This document shows, piece after piece, positions 8,347 to 17,240 of a stretch of 43,337 bases of DNA. The stretch covers positions 1-43,337 of the forward strand of contig JACKEP010000035.1 in assembly GCA_020632915.1 (NCBI GenBank), written 5' to 3'. The DNA is from Alphaproteobacteria bacterium. GTDB taxonomy: Bacteria > Myxococcota_A > UBA796 > GCA-2862545. The notes under the pieces were generated by a model. That model saw only the letters and a list, made by a program, of their open reading frames with translations. It was not told the origin of the DNA and did no database searches. The first letter of the stretch is position 1; every line of letters begins with the position of its first letter. A program made the position numbers and the translations under genes.

Positions 8347-9638
8347 GCCGTGATCGGCCCCTCCAGGTGCACGCACATCCCGCCGTCGTCGCCGCGGCCG
8401 TACTGGATCCGCCAGCCGAGCTGGGCGACGACCTCGTTCGTGATCGCCACCCCGAGTCCCATCGACCGGCCGCGCGCCGCGTCCACACGGAAGGTGCGCG
8501 CCGCCAGATCCGCGAGCGCGGCGTCGGGCAGACCGTCCCCGTCGTCCATCACGTCGAGCGTGAAGCCGTCGTCGCCCACGTCGAGCACGATCGCCACGTT
8601 GCCACCGCCGTGCAGCGTGGCGTTGTGGACCACGTTGCCGACCGCGCGCTCCAGCAGCGCCGGCTCCGCGGCCACCCACACCGGCCGATCCGGGGTCGAC
8701 GACGCCACCGACACCCCACGCGCCCGCCCGAGCGCCTGGAAGCGGAGCTCCACCCGCTGCACCAGCTCCTGGAGGTCCACGCGACCCTGCCGCGCGTCGA
8801 GGCCATGCCGCAGCCGGGTGGCCTGGTGGAGGTTGTCGACCAGCGACGACAGGTAGGCGACCTCCGTGGTGGCGCGCGTGACCACGGCACCGGGCCGCTC
8901 GGCGGCGAGCTCCTGGATGGCGAGCACCAGCGAGCCGAGCGGCGTGCGCAGGTCGTGGGCGATCTCGGCCAGGTACTTCTCCAGCGCCTGGTGCCGCTCG
9001 ACGAGATCGGCGCGCGCCGCGACGATGCGGGCGTGGCTGCCGTCCAGCCCCGCCGCGATGGCCGACAGGTCGTCGCCCAGGTGATCGTCGGGCGACGCGT
9101 ACACCTGCTCCCCCACGTCGGCGACGGCGGCGCGGATGCGCTCGATGCGCGCCAGCAACGGCGTCACCGTCCACCGGTGGGACGCCACGCCGACCACCAG
9201 CACCGCGAGGAACACGCCCAGGGCGCCGCCGACGTAGAACGCGGACGCGAAGGCGTCGGGCCGCTCGAAGACCAGGTGGGCCACCGCGCAGGGCCCGTCG
9301 GGCGCAAGACGCTGCCAGATGTCGCCGTGGGTGCCGGGCGCGTCCACAGGCGTGTCGAGGGCGACGTCGGCCAGGAACGCGGGGACGGCGGCATCGTCGG
9401 CCGGCAGCAGCTCCACGCGGAGGTGGGCCATCTGCTGCGTGCGCCACGCCACCGGGTCGACCAGACACGCCGCGCGCATCTGCGCCGACGCCCCCACCGG
9501 CGGGTGCCGCTCGACGCGGTCGATCACGAAGGTGACGCTGCCCCACACCAGCGCCACGGCCACCAGGGCGTTGAGGACCGCGCCGCCGAGGATGCGCGCC
9601 CGGAACGACAGCGCGAAGGCGCGCGGCGTCGCGCTCAC
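8343..9638 (-). CDS. Two-component sensor histidine kinase
   Basis: A 431-residue membrane kinase. Membrane helices are at about 16-38 and 134-152, enclosing a periplasmic sensor of roughly 95 residues, with a HAMP-like linker after the second helix. The dimerisation helix carries the phospho-acceptor in EIAHDLRTPLG (His228). The ATP-binding domain shows the N box (NVVHNATLHGGG), G1 (DDGDGLPD) and G2 (SMGLGVAI). It should autophosphorylate and pass phosphate to the adjacent OmpR-type regulator. GTG 9638 overlaps the regulator stop (GTGA), and its own stop overlaps the PDZ gene. The sensor region is not recognisable, so the signal is unknown; an exported efflux substrate or envelope damage would fit the context. 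Confidence 0.93.
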   Translation of the reverse strand: MSATPRAFALSFRARILGGAVLNALVAVALVWGSVTFVIDRVERHPPVGASAQMRAACLVDPVAWRTQQMAHLRVELLPADDAAVPAFLADVALDTPVDAPGTHGDIWQRLAPDGPCAVAHLVFERPDAFASAFYVGGALGVFLAVLVVGVASHRWTVTPLLARIERIRAAVADVGEQVYASPDDHLGDDLSAIAAGLDGSHARIVAARADLVERHQALEKYLAEIAHDLRTPLGSLVLAIQELAAERPGAVVTRATTEVAYLSSLVDNLHQATRLRHGLDARQGRVDLQELVQRVELRFQALGRARGVSVASSTPDRPVWVAAEPALLERAVGNVVHNATLHGGGNVAIVLDVGDDGFTLDVMDDGDGLPDAALADLAARTFRVDAARGRSMGLGVAITNEVVAQLGWRIQYGRGDDGGMCVHLEGPITA

Positions 9639-10309
9639 GGCGCCACCTCGAAGCGGTAGCCGATGCCCCACACCGTCTTGATCGCCGCCCCCTCGGGGCC
9701 GAGCTTGCGGCGCAGGCGGGACACGTGGCTGTCGACGGTTCGGTCCGAGTCGGCCTCGAAGCCGAGCACGTGGGCCGCGAGCTGGCGACGGCGCACCGCC
9801 TTGCCCGGCCGCTCGGCGAGCCACGCGAGCACGTTGAACTCGATGGCGGTCAGGCCGAGGTCCACGCCGTCCCGGGTGACCGTGCGTGCGTCGAGGTCCA
9901 CCACGCAGGCGCCGAGGTGCAGCAGCCGGTTGGGCTGGGCCTCCCGCAGATCGAGGCGCATGCGGATGCGGGCGACGAGCTCCTCCATCCAGAACGGCTT
10001 GGCCACGAAGTCGACCGCGCCGAGCGCGAAGCTCTTGAGCCGCGCCTCCAGCTCCGATCGCGCCGACAGCACGATGACCGGCACCGACACGCGGCCCAGC
10101 GCGGCGTCGAGGATGTCGAAGCCCGACATCGACGGCAGCATCAGGTCGAGGAGCACGAGGTCGAAGGCCTCGTCGAGGATGCGCCGGGCGGCGTCGGCGC
10201 CGTCCATCGCCACCTCGACGTCGAAGCCCTCGCGGCGCAGCCCCGCCAGCAGCCCCTGCACGACGGACAGGTCGTCCTCGACCACCAGGATGCGGGGATG
10301 CGCGCTCAC
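9635..10309 (-). CDS. OmpR/PhoB-family response regulator
   Basis: The protein has 224 residues. The receiver domain (1-120) has the acidic pair at 11-12, phospho-acceptor Asp55 (LVLLDLMLP) and Lys104 (VAKPF). The winged-helix output domain (about 128-222) ends in the usual VDSHVSRLRRKLG recognition helix and VWGIGYRFE wing. It is paired with the overlapping kinase and probably controls this efflux locus. Candidate sites are the repeats in the divergent region 11795-11863. GTG 10309 overlaps the stop of the TolC-like gene by 4 bp. Confidence 0.95.
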   Translation of the reverse strand: MSAHPRILVVEDDLSVVQGLLAGLRREGFDVEVAMDGADAARRILDEAFDLVLLDLMLPSMSGFDILDAALGRVSVPVIVLSARSELEARLKSFALGAVDFVAKPFWMEELVARIRMRLDLREAQPNRLLHLGACVVDLDARTVTRDGVDLGLTAIEFNVLAWLAERPGKAVRRRQLAAHVLGFEADSDRTVDSHVSRLRRKLGPEGAAIKTVWGIGYRFEVAP

Positions 10310-11769
10310 CGGGTCCCTCCCGTCGCGGCCAGGTCGCCCAGGCGGCCCAACCGCCGCAGCACCGCCAGCTCGGCCCGGGCCCGATCGGCCTCGGCGTCGA
10401 TGACGGCCACCTCGGCCTGCACCCGAGCATGGCGCGCATCCAGCAGGTCGTCGAGCCGCGTGAGCCCTTCCTCCAGCCGCGCCTGCTCGCCGTCCTCGGT
10501 CTGACGGGCCACGTCAAGCTGCGCCGTCGTCAGCGCCACGGACGCCCGCGCCAGCGCCATGTCGTCCAGCGCGGCGCGGATGGCGAGCCGTGCGGCAGCC
10601 TCTGCGTCGTCGACTGCGAGCTCGGCGACGCCCAGCTGCGCCGACGCCGTCTGCACGGCCCCCCGGGCCGCCCGCCCCCCCAGCGGCACGCTGACCGACA
10701 GCCCCACGCCCCACCGCGGTAGTGGATCGGTGCCCAGCGCCGTCACCGCGGTCGCGGCGGTGTCGGCCAGCGAGGCCACGCCGACGGTGCCCGAAAGGTC
10801 CAGCGACGGCAGCCACGTGGCGCGCGCGTCGCGCAGGTCGGTCTGCTCGGTCTGCACCTGCCGCCGCGCGATCGCCACGTCGAGGTCGGCGTCCACCGCC
10901 TGGGCCTCGGCGTCGTGCACGTCGAGGGAACCCGCCGCGATCGCGCCGCTGCCCGACGGCGTCAGCGCCGCGTCGAACGGGAGGCCGAGCCGGCTGAGCA
11001 GTGCATCCGCGGCCTGGCGCTCCGCCGTGCGCGCCTGGAGCGTGGTCCGCTCGGCGTCGAGCCGGTCCGCCTCCACACGACGGACCTCGAGCTGCGCCAC
11101 CTGCCCTTCATCGGCCAGCGCCTGCGTCGACCCGACCAGTCGCTCCGCCGACGCCAGCGCGGCCTCGGCGGTGCGGGTCTGGCGCCACGCCGCAGCCCAC
11201 GTCCACCACAGGTCCGCGACGGCCTCAAGGGCGTCCTCCTCGGCCTGGGCGGCCTGGAGCGCCGCGACGTCGGCGGCGTCCTGCGCCTGGCGTCGCCGGA
11301 TCGACAGGTCCGAGCGCCGCAGCGGGGCCAGCAGGTCCTGGCCCACCGTCAGGCTGACGAGCCCGTCCCAGTTCGACCGCACCTGCTCCGTGGCGTCGCC
11401 GGCCAGCTCGGACACCGTCGTCGTCGTGTCGTAGCCGAGGTCCATCGACACCGACCACGTCGTCGACGACGGCAGCTCGCCCTGCACCGTCAGCCCCATG
11501 TCCACGCCCGTGGACCGGCTGTCGACCGGGTAGCCGGCGACGTACCCCGAGGCGGCGTTGCCCGAGGCATCCGTCGTCCACGACAGGTCGGGGTCGAAGG
11601 CGCCGGCAGCCTGCAGGACGGCGGCCTCAGCCGACGCGCGCTGCAGGGCCGCGGTCTGCACGCTGCGCACGGACGACACGCCGGCGAGGGCGTCGGCCAG
11701 CGAGAGCTCACCGGCGTGGGCTGGCGCGGCGATCGCGAGGAACAAGGGGACGACGAAGCGGCTGTCCAT
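10306..11769 (-). CDS. TolC-like outer-membrane efflux protein
   Basis: A 487-residue outer-membrane channel subunit with a signal peptide ending APAHA-GE (about residue 19). Two homologous halves rich in long Ala/Glu/Arg helices (coiled-coil segments about 165-290 and 385-487) alternate with short beta stretches, as expected for OEP/TolC proteins. ATG 11769 has a GGAGG site and starts the signal peptide. It is divergent from the MacA-MacB-like operon at 11894, so it probably supplies the outer-membrane duct for that ABC exporter. It heads the transcript that continues into the response regulator, an arrangement that would couple channel level to the two-component system. Confidence 0.9.
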   Translation of the reverse strand: MDSRFVVPLFLAIAAPAHAGELSLADALAGVSSVRSVQTAALQRASAEAAVLQAAGAFDPDLSWTTDASGNAASGYVAGYPVDSRSTGVDMGLTVQGELPSSTTWSVSMDLGYDTTTTVSELAGDATEQVRSNWDGLVSLTVGQDLLAPLRRSDLSIRRRQAQDAADVAALQAAQAEEDALEAVADLWWTWAAAWRQTRTAEAALASAERLVGSTQALADEGQVAQLEVRRVEADRLDAERTTLQARTAERQAADALLSRLGLPFDAALTPSGSGAIAAGSLDVHDAEAQAVDADLDVAIARRQVQTEQTDLRDARATWLPSLDLSGTVGVASLADTAATAVTALGTDPLPRWGVGLSVSVPLGGRAARGAVQTASAQLGVAELAVDDAEAAARLAIRAALDDMALARASVALTTAQLDVARQTEDGEQARLEEGLTRLDDLLDARHARVQAEVAVIDAEADRARAELAVLRRLGRLGDLAATGGTR

Positions 11770-11794
11770 GGGGCCTCCACGTCGCGAACCTGCA

Positions 11795-11863
11795 TCCCCG
11801 AGTGTGGAGGAGTTCGTGAACCGGTGGAGTTCGGGGACTCCACAGTCTCTGCACACTCGGGGA
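11795..11863. promoter_or_regulatory. Nested inverted and direct repeats between divergent efflux operons
   Basis: The 124-bp divergent region contains a perfect 12-bp inverted repeat TCCCCGAGTGTG (11795-11806) / CACACTCGGGGA (11852-11863). Inside it lies a 7-bp inverted repeat GTGGAGT (11824-11830) / ACTCCAC (11837-11843). Also inside are two near-identical direct copies, GGAGTTCGTGAAC (11809-11821) and GGAGTTCGGGGAC (11826-11838), 17 bp apart. The symmetry suits a shared operator for both arms, perhaps for the response regulator encoded here (inference). Confidence 0.6.
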
Positions 11864-11893
11864 CCTACGACCCGGACGAGCCCCGAGGTCCCC

Positions 11894-13096
11894 ATGGCAC
11901 CGTCGTCCCCCACCCCCTCGTTCGACACCCCCGATCCCGCAGACCTCGCCCGCATCCGACCGCCCCGTCGCGGCCGTCGGTGGGCGATCGGTCTCGGCGT
12001 GCTGGCCCTGGTCGCCGTCGGGACCACCGTGGCGCTGTGGCCGTCGGACGACGACGTCGCCTGGCAGACCGGCGAGGTGACCGAGGGCGCCTTGTCGCTG
12101 CACGTGACCGCCGTCGGTCAGCTCGAGCCCCTCGATGTCGTCGAGGTCGGCTCGGACCTGACGGGACGGCTCGCCACCGTGCCCGTCGCCAAGAACCAGC
12201 GCGTGGCCGCCGGCGACGTGCTCGCCACGCTCGACCCCGAGCCGTTCGCGCACGCCGTCGACCGCGCCCGGAGCCAGGTGGACGCGGCCCGCGCGAGCCT
12301 GGCCCAGGCCCGGGCCGAGCTGGAGGACGCCACCGCGACCCGCGACCGCACCGCACGCCTCGTCGAGCGCGGGGTGATGAGCACGTCCGAGGCGGACGCC
12401 GCGACCCTCGACGCCAAGGTGCGCGCCGCCGCCGTGCAGACCGCGAGCGCCACACTGCGCCAGGCCGAGGCCACGCTCGCCGACGCGGTCAAGGACCTCG
12501 CCGACACCGAGATCCGCGCGCCGATCGCGGGCGTGGTGATCCAGCGCTACGTCGACCCCGGACAGACCGTCGTGTCGTCGATGGCGACCACCGTGCTGTT
12601 CGAGGTGGCCAGCGACCTGTCGTCGCTGGAGGTCGAGGTCGGCGTCGACGAGGCCGACGTCGCGCGCGTCGTCGCCGGCCAGCACGCCACGTTCACCGTG
12701 AGCGCCTTTGCCGACCGGGTGTTCGAGGCCACCGTCCTCACGGTCGACCTCGCCCCCGACCCGGACGCCACGGTGGTCACCTACGACGCCACCCTGCGCG
12801 TCGACAACGCCGAGGGCTTGCTGCGGCCCGGGATGACCGCGACCGCCGAGATCGAGGTGCAGGCACTCGACGACGTGGTGCAGGTGCCCACCCTCGCACT
12901 CGGCTACCGACCGTCCCGCGACCCGTTCGGGGGCGACAAGGCCAGCGGCACGCGCGTGTACGTGCTCCGCGACGGCGAGGCGGTGGCCGTGCCGGTGACC
13001 CCGCTCGGGTCGGACGGCACCCGCTCGGCGGTGGCGCCGTCGGGCGACGTCCTCCTCGCCGCGGGCGACCGCGTGGTGCTGGGAGGTGGCCGATGA
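11894..13096 (+). CDS. MacA-like periplasmic adaptor (HlyD/RND-MFP family)
   Basis: The 400-residue protein has a cytoplasmic Pro-rich N-terminus and one membrane helix (about 31-48, WAIGLGVLALVAVGTTVALW). The periplasmic part has the barrel-sandwich/lipoyl half VGQLEPLDVVEVGSDLTGRL, an Ala/Arg coiled-coil hairpin (about 118-205), the second lipoyl half DTEIRAPIAGVVIQRYVDPG, and beta-barrel domains to the end. It would bridge the ABC permease to the TolC-like channel. ATG 11894 follows GAGG; earlier in-frame starts run into the divergent regulatory repeats. The stop overlaps the ATPase ATG by 4 bp. Confidence 0.92.
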   Translation: MAPSSPTPSFDTPDPADLARIRPPRRGRRWAIGLGVLALVAVGTTVALWPSDDDVAWQTGEVTEGALSLHVTAVGQLEPLDVVEVGSDLTGRLATVPVAKNQRVAAGDVLATLDPEPFAHAVDRARSQVDAARASLAQARAELEDATATRDRTARLVERGVMSTSEADAATLDAKVRAAAVQTASATLRQAEATLADAVKDLADTEIRAPIAGVVIQRYVDPGQTVVSSMATTVLFEVASDLSSLEVEVGVDEADVARVVAGQHATFTVSAFADRVFEATVLTVDLAPDPDATVVTYDATLRVDNAEGLLRPGMTATAEIEVQALDDVVQVPTLALGYRPSRDPFGGDKASGTRVYVLRDGEAVAVPVTPLGSDGTRSAVAPSGDVLLAAGDRVVLGGGR

Positions 13097-13803
13097 GCCT
13101 GCTGTCGCTGCGGGACGTGACCCGCGTCTACGGTCTGGGCGGCGCCCAGGTGAACGCCCTCGACGGCATCGCGCTGGACGTGGAGCTCGGCGCGTTCGTG
13201 TCGCTGATGGGGCCGTCCGGGTCGGGCAAGTCAACCGCGCTCAACGTGCTCGGCTGCCTCGACGTGCCCACCGACGGCTCGTACCGCTTCCGCGGCATCG
13301 AGGTGACCACGCTCGACCGCCGGGCGCGGGCCCGCCTGCGCCGGGCGTGGATCGGGTTCGTGTTCCAGGGCTTCAACCTGCTCGACCGCAGCAGCGCGCT
13401 GGAGAACGTGGAGCTGCCGCTCGTGTACCGGGGGATCGCCCCCGCCGAGCGACGTCGGCGAGCGCGGGAGGCGCTCGATCTCGTGGGCCTCGCCGACCGC
13501 GGCGGTCACCTGCCGAACCAGCTGTCCGGCGGTCAGCAGCAGCGCGTGGCGATCGCCCGGGCGCTGGTGACCGAGCCATCGCTGCTGCTCGCCGACGAGC
13601 CCACCGGCAACCTCGACACCGCCCGCAGCCACGACGTCATGCAGCTGCTGTCGCGCCTGCACCGCGAGCGCGGCCAGACCATCGTGATGGTCACCCACGA
13701 GCCCGAGATGGCGGCCTACACAGACCGCATCGTGCACTTCCGTGACGGACGGGTGGAGCGCGACGAGCGCGTGCCCCCGAGGGAGGTCCCATGTCCCGCC
13801 TGA
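13093..13803 (+). CDS. ABC transporter ATPase, MacB/LolD type
   Basis: A 236-residue ATP-binding subunit with Walker A GPSGSGKST (about residue 41), Q-loop VFQGFNLL, signature LSGGQQQRVAIARAL, Walker B LLLADEPTGNLD and switch His in VTHEP. The DEPTGNLDT form is typical of the MacB/LolD/FtsE group. It powers the adjacent permease through mechanotransmission rather than carrying substrate through the membrane (family knowledge). It overlaps the adaptor by 4 bp and the permease by 13 bp, so the three are co-translated. Confidence 0.96.
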   Translation: MSLLSLRDVTRVYGLGGAQVNALDGIALDVELGAFVSLMGPSGSGKSTALNVLGCLDVPTDGSYRFRGIEVTTLDRRARARLRRAWIGFVFQGFNLLDRSSALENVELPLVYRGIAPAERRRRAREALDLVGLADRGGHLPNQLSGGQQQRVAIARALVTEPSLLLADEPTGNLDTARSHDVMQLLSRLHRERGQTIVMVTHEPEMAAYTDRIVHFRDGRVERDERVPPREVPCPA

Positions 13804-14999
13804 CCAACGCCTTGCGCCTGGCGTCCGCCGAGCTGACCCGCAACTGGAGCCGGACGGCGCTGACCTCGCTCGGTATCCTCATCGGCGTGGCCGCCGTCAT
13901 CGCGATGGTGGGCATCGGCCAGGGCGCCACGGCGTCGGTGGCCGAGGACGTCGCCGCGATGGGCAGCAACCTGCTCATGGTGGAGGCCGGCGCGTCCCGC
14001 GGGCCCCAGTCCCGGTCGACCGCGCGGCCGTTCACTGCCGCCGACCTCGACCGCATCCGTCGGGAGGTGGCCCACCTGTCGGCCGTGTCGCCCCAGGTCA
14101 GCGCCTCGGCCACCGCGGCGTACGGCGGCATCACGTACGACACCACGGTGACGGGCTCCGACAGCGGCTACCTGCTCGCGCGGGGCTGGTCGCTCGACGC
14201 GGGTCGCGCGTTCACCGAGGGCGAGGAACGCAGCGGCGCGGCGGTGTGCCTCGTCGGGGCCACCGTGCGCACCGAGGTGTTCGGCGGCTCCGACCCCGTG
14301 GGCGCGCAGCTGCGCCTGGGCAAGACCAGCTGCACGGTGGTGGGGCTGCTCCAGACCAAGGGCGAGAACACGATGGGCATGGACCAGGACGACCTCGTGC
14401 TGGCCCCCGTCGGCTTCGTGCAGCGCCGCCTCGTCGGCAGCACCGACATCTCCAGCATCGTGATCTCGGTGGACAGCGAGGACCACATCGATCTGGCGCT
14501 CGCGGGCCTGGAGCTGACGCTGCGCGACCTGCGGCACGTGCGGTCCGACGACACGGTGGACTACACAATCCGCGACACCCGCGAGATGGTGGCGCACATG
14601 TCGGGGATCACGACAGTGCTGACGGGCTTCCTGTCGGCGGTGGCCGGGGTCAGCCTGCTCGTCGGCGGCATCGGCATCATGAACATCATGCTGGTGTCGG
14701 TCACCGAGCGGACGCGCGAGATCGGCATCCGGATGTCGATCGGCGCGCTGGAGGAGGACGTGATGCTCCAGTTCCTCACCGAGGCGATGGTGCTCGGCGC
14801 CGTGGGCGGTGCCGCCGGCGCGGTGCTTGGGGTGGCGCTGACGGGCGTCGGTGCCAGCTTGCTCGACGTCCCCTTCGTGGTGGAGCCCGCCGTGGTGGTC
14901 GGCAGCGTCGCGTTCTCGGCGCTCATGGGCGTCGGCTTCGGCTACCTGCCGGCCCGCCGGGCTGCGCGCCTGGAGCCGATCGACGCGCTGCGCAGCTGA
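13791..14999 (+). CDS. MacB-like ABC transporter permease (MacB_PCD + FtsX domains)
   Basis: A 402-residue permease with the MacB plan: a first membrane helix at about 25-48 (LTSLGILIGVAAVIAMVGIG), a large periplasmic domain (about 50-270), then three C-terminal helices in an FtsX domain containing GGIGIMNIMLVSVTERTREIG and the closing PARRAARLEPIDALR. With the ATPase, adaptor and divergent TolC-like channel it forms a complete tripartite exporter. Substrates of this group include macrolides, peptides and lipids; the sequence does not decide which. A strong terminator stem follows its stop. Confidence 0.94.
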   Translation: MSRLTNALRLASAELTRNWSRTALTSLGILIGVAAVIAMVGIGQGATASVAEDVAAMGSNLLMVEAGASRGPQSRSTARPFTAADLDRIRREVAHLSAVSPQVSASATAAYGGITYDTTVTGSDSGYLLARGWSLDAGRAFTEGEERSGAAVCLVGATVRTEVFGGSDPVGAQLRLGKTSCTVVGLLQTKGENTMGMDQDDLVLAPVGFVQRRLVGSTDISSIVISVDSEDHIDLALAGLELTLRDLRHVRSDDTVDYTIRDTREMVAHMSGITTVLTGFLSAVAGVSLLVGGIGIMNIMLVSVTERTREIGIRMSIGALEEDVMLQFLTEAMVLGAVGGAAGAVLGVALTGVGASLLDVPFVVEPAVVVGSVAFSALMGVGFGYLPARRAARLEPIDALRS

Positions 15000-15002
15000 T
15001 GC

Positions 15003-15037
15003 GCGGGGCGGCAGGCCGTGACGACCTGCCGCCCCGC
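15003..15037. terminator. Strong bidirectional stem-loop terminator
   Basis: A perfect 13-bp stem, GCGGGGCGGCAGG (15003-15015) with CCTGCCGCCCCGC (15025-15037), closes a 9-nt loop. It sits 4 bp after the MacB-like stop and 25 bp past the end of the convergent TSP3 gene. The stem is very GC-rich with no U-tract on either side, as is common in such genomes. Confidence 0.75.
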
Positions 15038-15062
15038 ACCGGCCGGCCGCGCGCAGCGACCG

Positions 15063-16229
15063 TCACGGCTGGATGGTCACCACGCTGGAACACACCGTAG
15101 CACCTGCTTCGACCGGATCTGCGGGCGTCGCACACACCTGGACCGTGTCGCCCGCCTGCGTCGCCGACGCCGGCAGCACCGCCTCCGAGGCGACGGCGGC
15201 GCCGTTCACCTCCCACACGAACGTCGTGGTCACCGGGTCCTGGTCGAGGTCCGTCGTGGTCGCAGCGGCCACGAGGTCGTCGGTGACCACCGGCACAGTC
15301 GGGCTGATGGACACGCCGGTGACCGCTGGAGGTGTGTTCTGGAGGACCACAGGCGCCGAGATCATCCGCTGGGGCTCGAACACGCCGTCATCGACGCGGC
15401 ACATCACGCGCAACGCGTTGGCCCGGTAGCAACTGTAGATGGAGCCCGGGGCGTTGCGGTCCAAGCACGACGCGAGCTGCGGCGCCGTCTCCCCGGGGAT
15501 CGCCGCCCAGACACCGACGAGCAACATCTGCCACGTGTAGGTCACGACCACCGGGTTGGTCCCGGTGGGCCCGAGCTGCACGACGGCGCTCAGCGGCGTG
15601 GAGATGTCCGCCATGGCAGGCGTGGCCTCACACGCGAGGAGGTCGACCTGGACGGGGAAGGACGCGGGGTCGAGCGGGTCGTAGCCGTGCCACACCTCGT
15701 GGGCGTCGTCGACACCGTCGCCGTCGGTGTCGGCGGCGTAGGGGTCTGTGCCCCACTGGCTCACCTCCACCCCGTTGGTGAGGAGGTCGCCGTCTTCGTC
15801 GTCCAGATAGGCGACCACCTCGGCGGTCGTCACCGTGGACGTCGACACCCCACCCGCTTGACCGACGGCCTGCAACGAGACCGTCGCGCCGACTGCGCCA
15901 CCGGGCACGGTGAACCGGAACGTCGCCTCGCCCGCCGCGTCCGCGCGTGCGCTGGCCACGACGAAGACAGGCCCCGGCAGGTCGAGGCACGTCGGCGCAA
16001 GGGCCGCCGGGCACGCGACCGCACCCTGGGTCGCGAAGGTGCCGGCCACCAGCACCCGTCCGTTCGGAGCCGCACCGCGAACGGTGAACACCGCGGGGGC
16101 CGAGGCCACCAACGGCGAGACGTCGAGGCTGATCGGCCCGACGGGCGGTGGCGCTGCGGCGAACGCCGCGGACACAGGGGCCAGCAGGACACAGGACGAC
16201 GCAACGAGCGCGCAAGGGAGCGAACGCAT
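15063..16229 (-). CDS. Secreted protein with thrombospondin type-3-like repeats
   Basis: The 388-residue protein has a Sec signal peptide (cleavage near residue 25, AFAAA). Residues 30-138 look like an Ig-like or beta-sandwich domain. Residues 143-188 are Asp-rich TSP3-type repeats (DDEDGDLLTNGVEVSQWGTD then DTDGDGVDDAHEVW), which bind calcium in known family members. Residues 190-388 hold further beta-rich, Thr/Val/Pro-rich Ig-like sequence with paired Cys. It is most likely a surface or secreted structural/adhesive protein; no catalytic motif is visible. ATG 16229 begins the signal peptide and is preceded by GGAG. It is convergent with the MacB-like operon across the terminator. Confidence 0.85.
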   Translation of the reverse strand: MRSLPCALVASSCVLLAPVSAAFAAAPPPVGPISLDVSPLVASAPAVFTVRGAAPNGRVLVAGTFATQGAVACPAALAPTCLDLPGPVFVVASARADAAGEATFRFTVPGGAVGATVSLQAVGQAGGVSTSTVTTAEVVAYLDDEDGDLLTNGVEVSQWGTDPYAADTDGDGVDDAHEVWHGYDPLDPASFPVQVDLLACEATPAMADISTPLSAVVQLGPTGTNPVVVTYTWQMLLVGVWAAIPGETAPQLASCLDRNAPGSIYSCYRANALRVMCRVDDGVFEPQRMISAPVVLQNTPPAVTGVSISPTVPVVTDDLVAAATTTDLDQDPVTTTFVWEVNGAAVASEAVLPASATQAGDTVQVCATPADPVEAGATVCSSVVTIQP

Positions 16230-16455
16230 GGGAACTCCGTGCGAGGTGGCGCTGCCGTGAGGACCTGGACCGGATGTCCGGGACCGCGTCACGGCAGGCC
16301 GATGGGGTGGACGCGAACAGACGGTACACCCAGCGCCTCTTCGGTGTGCGCAAGCCGCGCGCAGTTCCGTCGCAACCTCCGGCGCCCGACACCTTCCCCG
16401 ACGGACCCGTGCCGCGCTGGCTACGCTGTCCTCCCCACCGCCTCCCCGGGGCCCC

Positions 16456-17223
16456 ATGACCGCCGACCACGTCGCCGAGAACCGCCGCTACTGGAACGCT
16501 CGCGCCGGAGACTGGGTGGCCCACGGGCGACGCCACTGGGCGCAGGCCGAGCCGACGTGGGGCGTCTGGGACGTGCCGGAGTCGGAGCTGCGGCTGTTCC
16601 CGGACGACCTGCGCGGCCTCGACGCCGTCGAGCTCGGCTGTGGCACGGCCTACGTCTCCGGCTGGATGGCGCGGCGCGGCGCCCGGGTCACCGGTGTGGA
16701 CGTCTCCCATGCGCAGCTCGCCACGGCGCGCGCGCTGGCCGACGAGCACGGCGTCGCGCTGACGCTGATCGAGGCCAGCGCCGAGGCCACACCGCTGCCC
16801 GACGGCGCCGTCGACCTCGTGATCAGCGAGTACGGCGCCGTGACCTGGTGCGATCCGCACCGCTGGGTGGCCGAAGCCGTGCGCCTCCTGCGGCCCGGCG
16901 GCCGCCTCGTGTTCCTGGGCAACCACCCGCTGACGCTGGTGTGCACGCCGCTCGACGGCAGCCCCGTCGACACCCGCCTCGCCCGCCCGTGGTTCGCGCT
17001 GCACGCGGTGGACTGGCGGCAGGTGCCGATCGACCCCGGCGGCGTCGAGTTCAACCTGCCCACCAGCGGCTGGGTGGCGCTGTTCCGCCGCCTCGGCCTG
17101 CGCATCGACGACTACCTCGAGCCGCGACCCGCCGAAGGCGGCGACGACGTCCAGTTCTACGCCACGGCCGACCACGCCCAGCGCTGGCCGACCGAGCAGG
17201 TGTGGAAGCTGACGAAGACGTAG
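16456..17223 (+). CDS. Class I SAM-dependent methyltransferase
   Basis: A 255-residue soluble Rossmann-fold methyltransferase of the Methyltransf_11 type. Motif I VELGCGTAY is at residues 58-66, the acidic motif II residue is Asp82 (VTGVDVS), and the post-motif lines ASAEATPLPDGAVDLVIS and LRPGGRLVFLG are in the expected order. No ArsM-like conserved cysteine set is seen, so despite the nearby arsI it should not be called arsenite methyltransferase. Substrate is unknown. The 226-bp upstream gap is shared with the TSP3 gene; downstream it is convergent with the ECF sigma gene with 17 bp between stops. Confidence 0.88.
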   Translation: MTADHVAENRRYWNARAGDWVAHGRRHWAQAEPTWGVWDVPESELRLFPDDLRGLDAVELGCGTAYVSGWMARRGARVTGVDVSHAQLATARALADEHGVALTLIEASAEATPLPDGAVDLVISEYGAVTWCDPHRWVAEAVRLLRPGGRLVFLGNHPLTLVCTPLDGSPVDTRLARPWFALHAVDWRQVPIDPGGVEFNLPTSGWVALFRRLGLRIDDYLEPRPAEGGDDVQFYATADHAQRWPTEQVWKLTKT

Positions 17224-17240
17224 GCACCGGCGCCCGCCGC

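Noticed and set aside
16456..17223. Arsenite methyltransferase (ArsM) because of the neighbouring arsI
   Set aside because: It is a generic class I methyltransferase without the conserved ArsM cysteines and is convergent with, not part of, the arsI operon.
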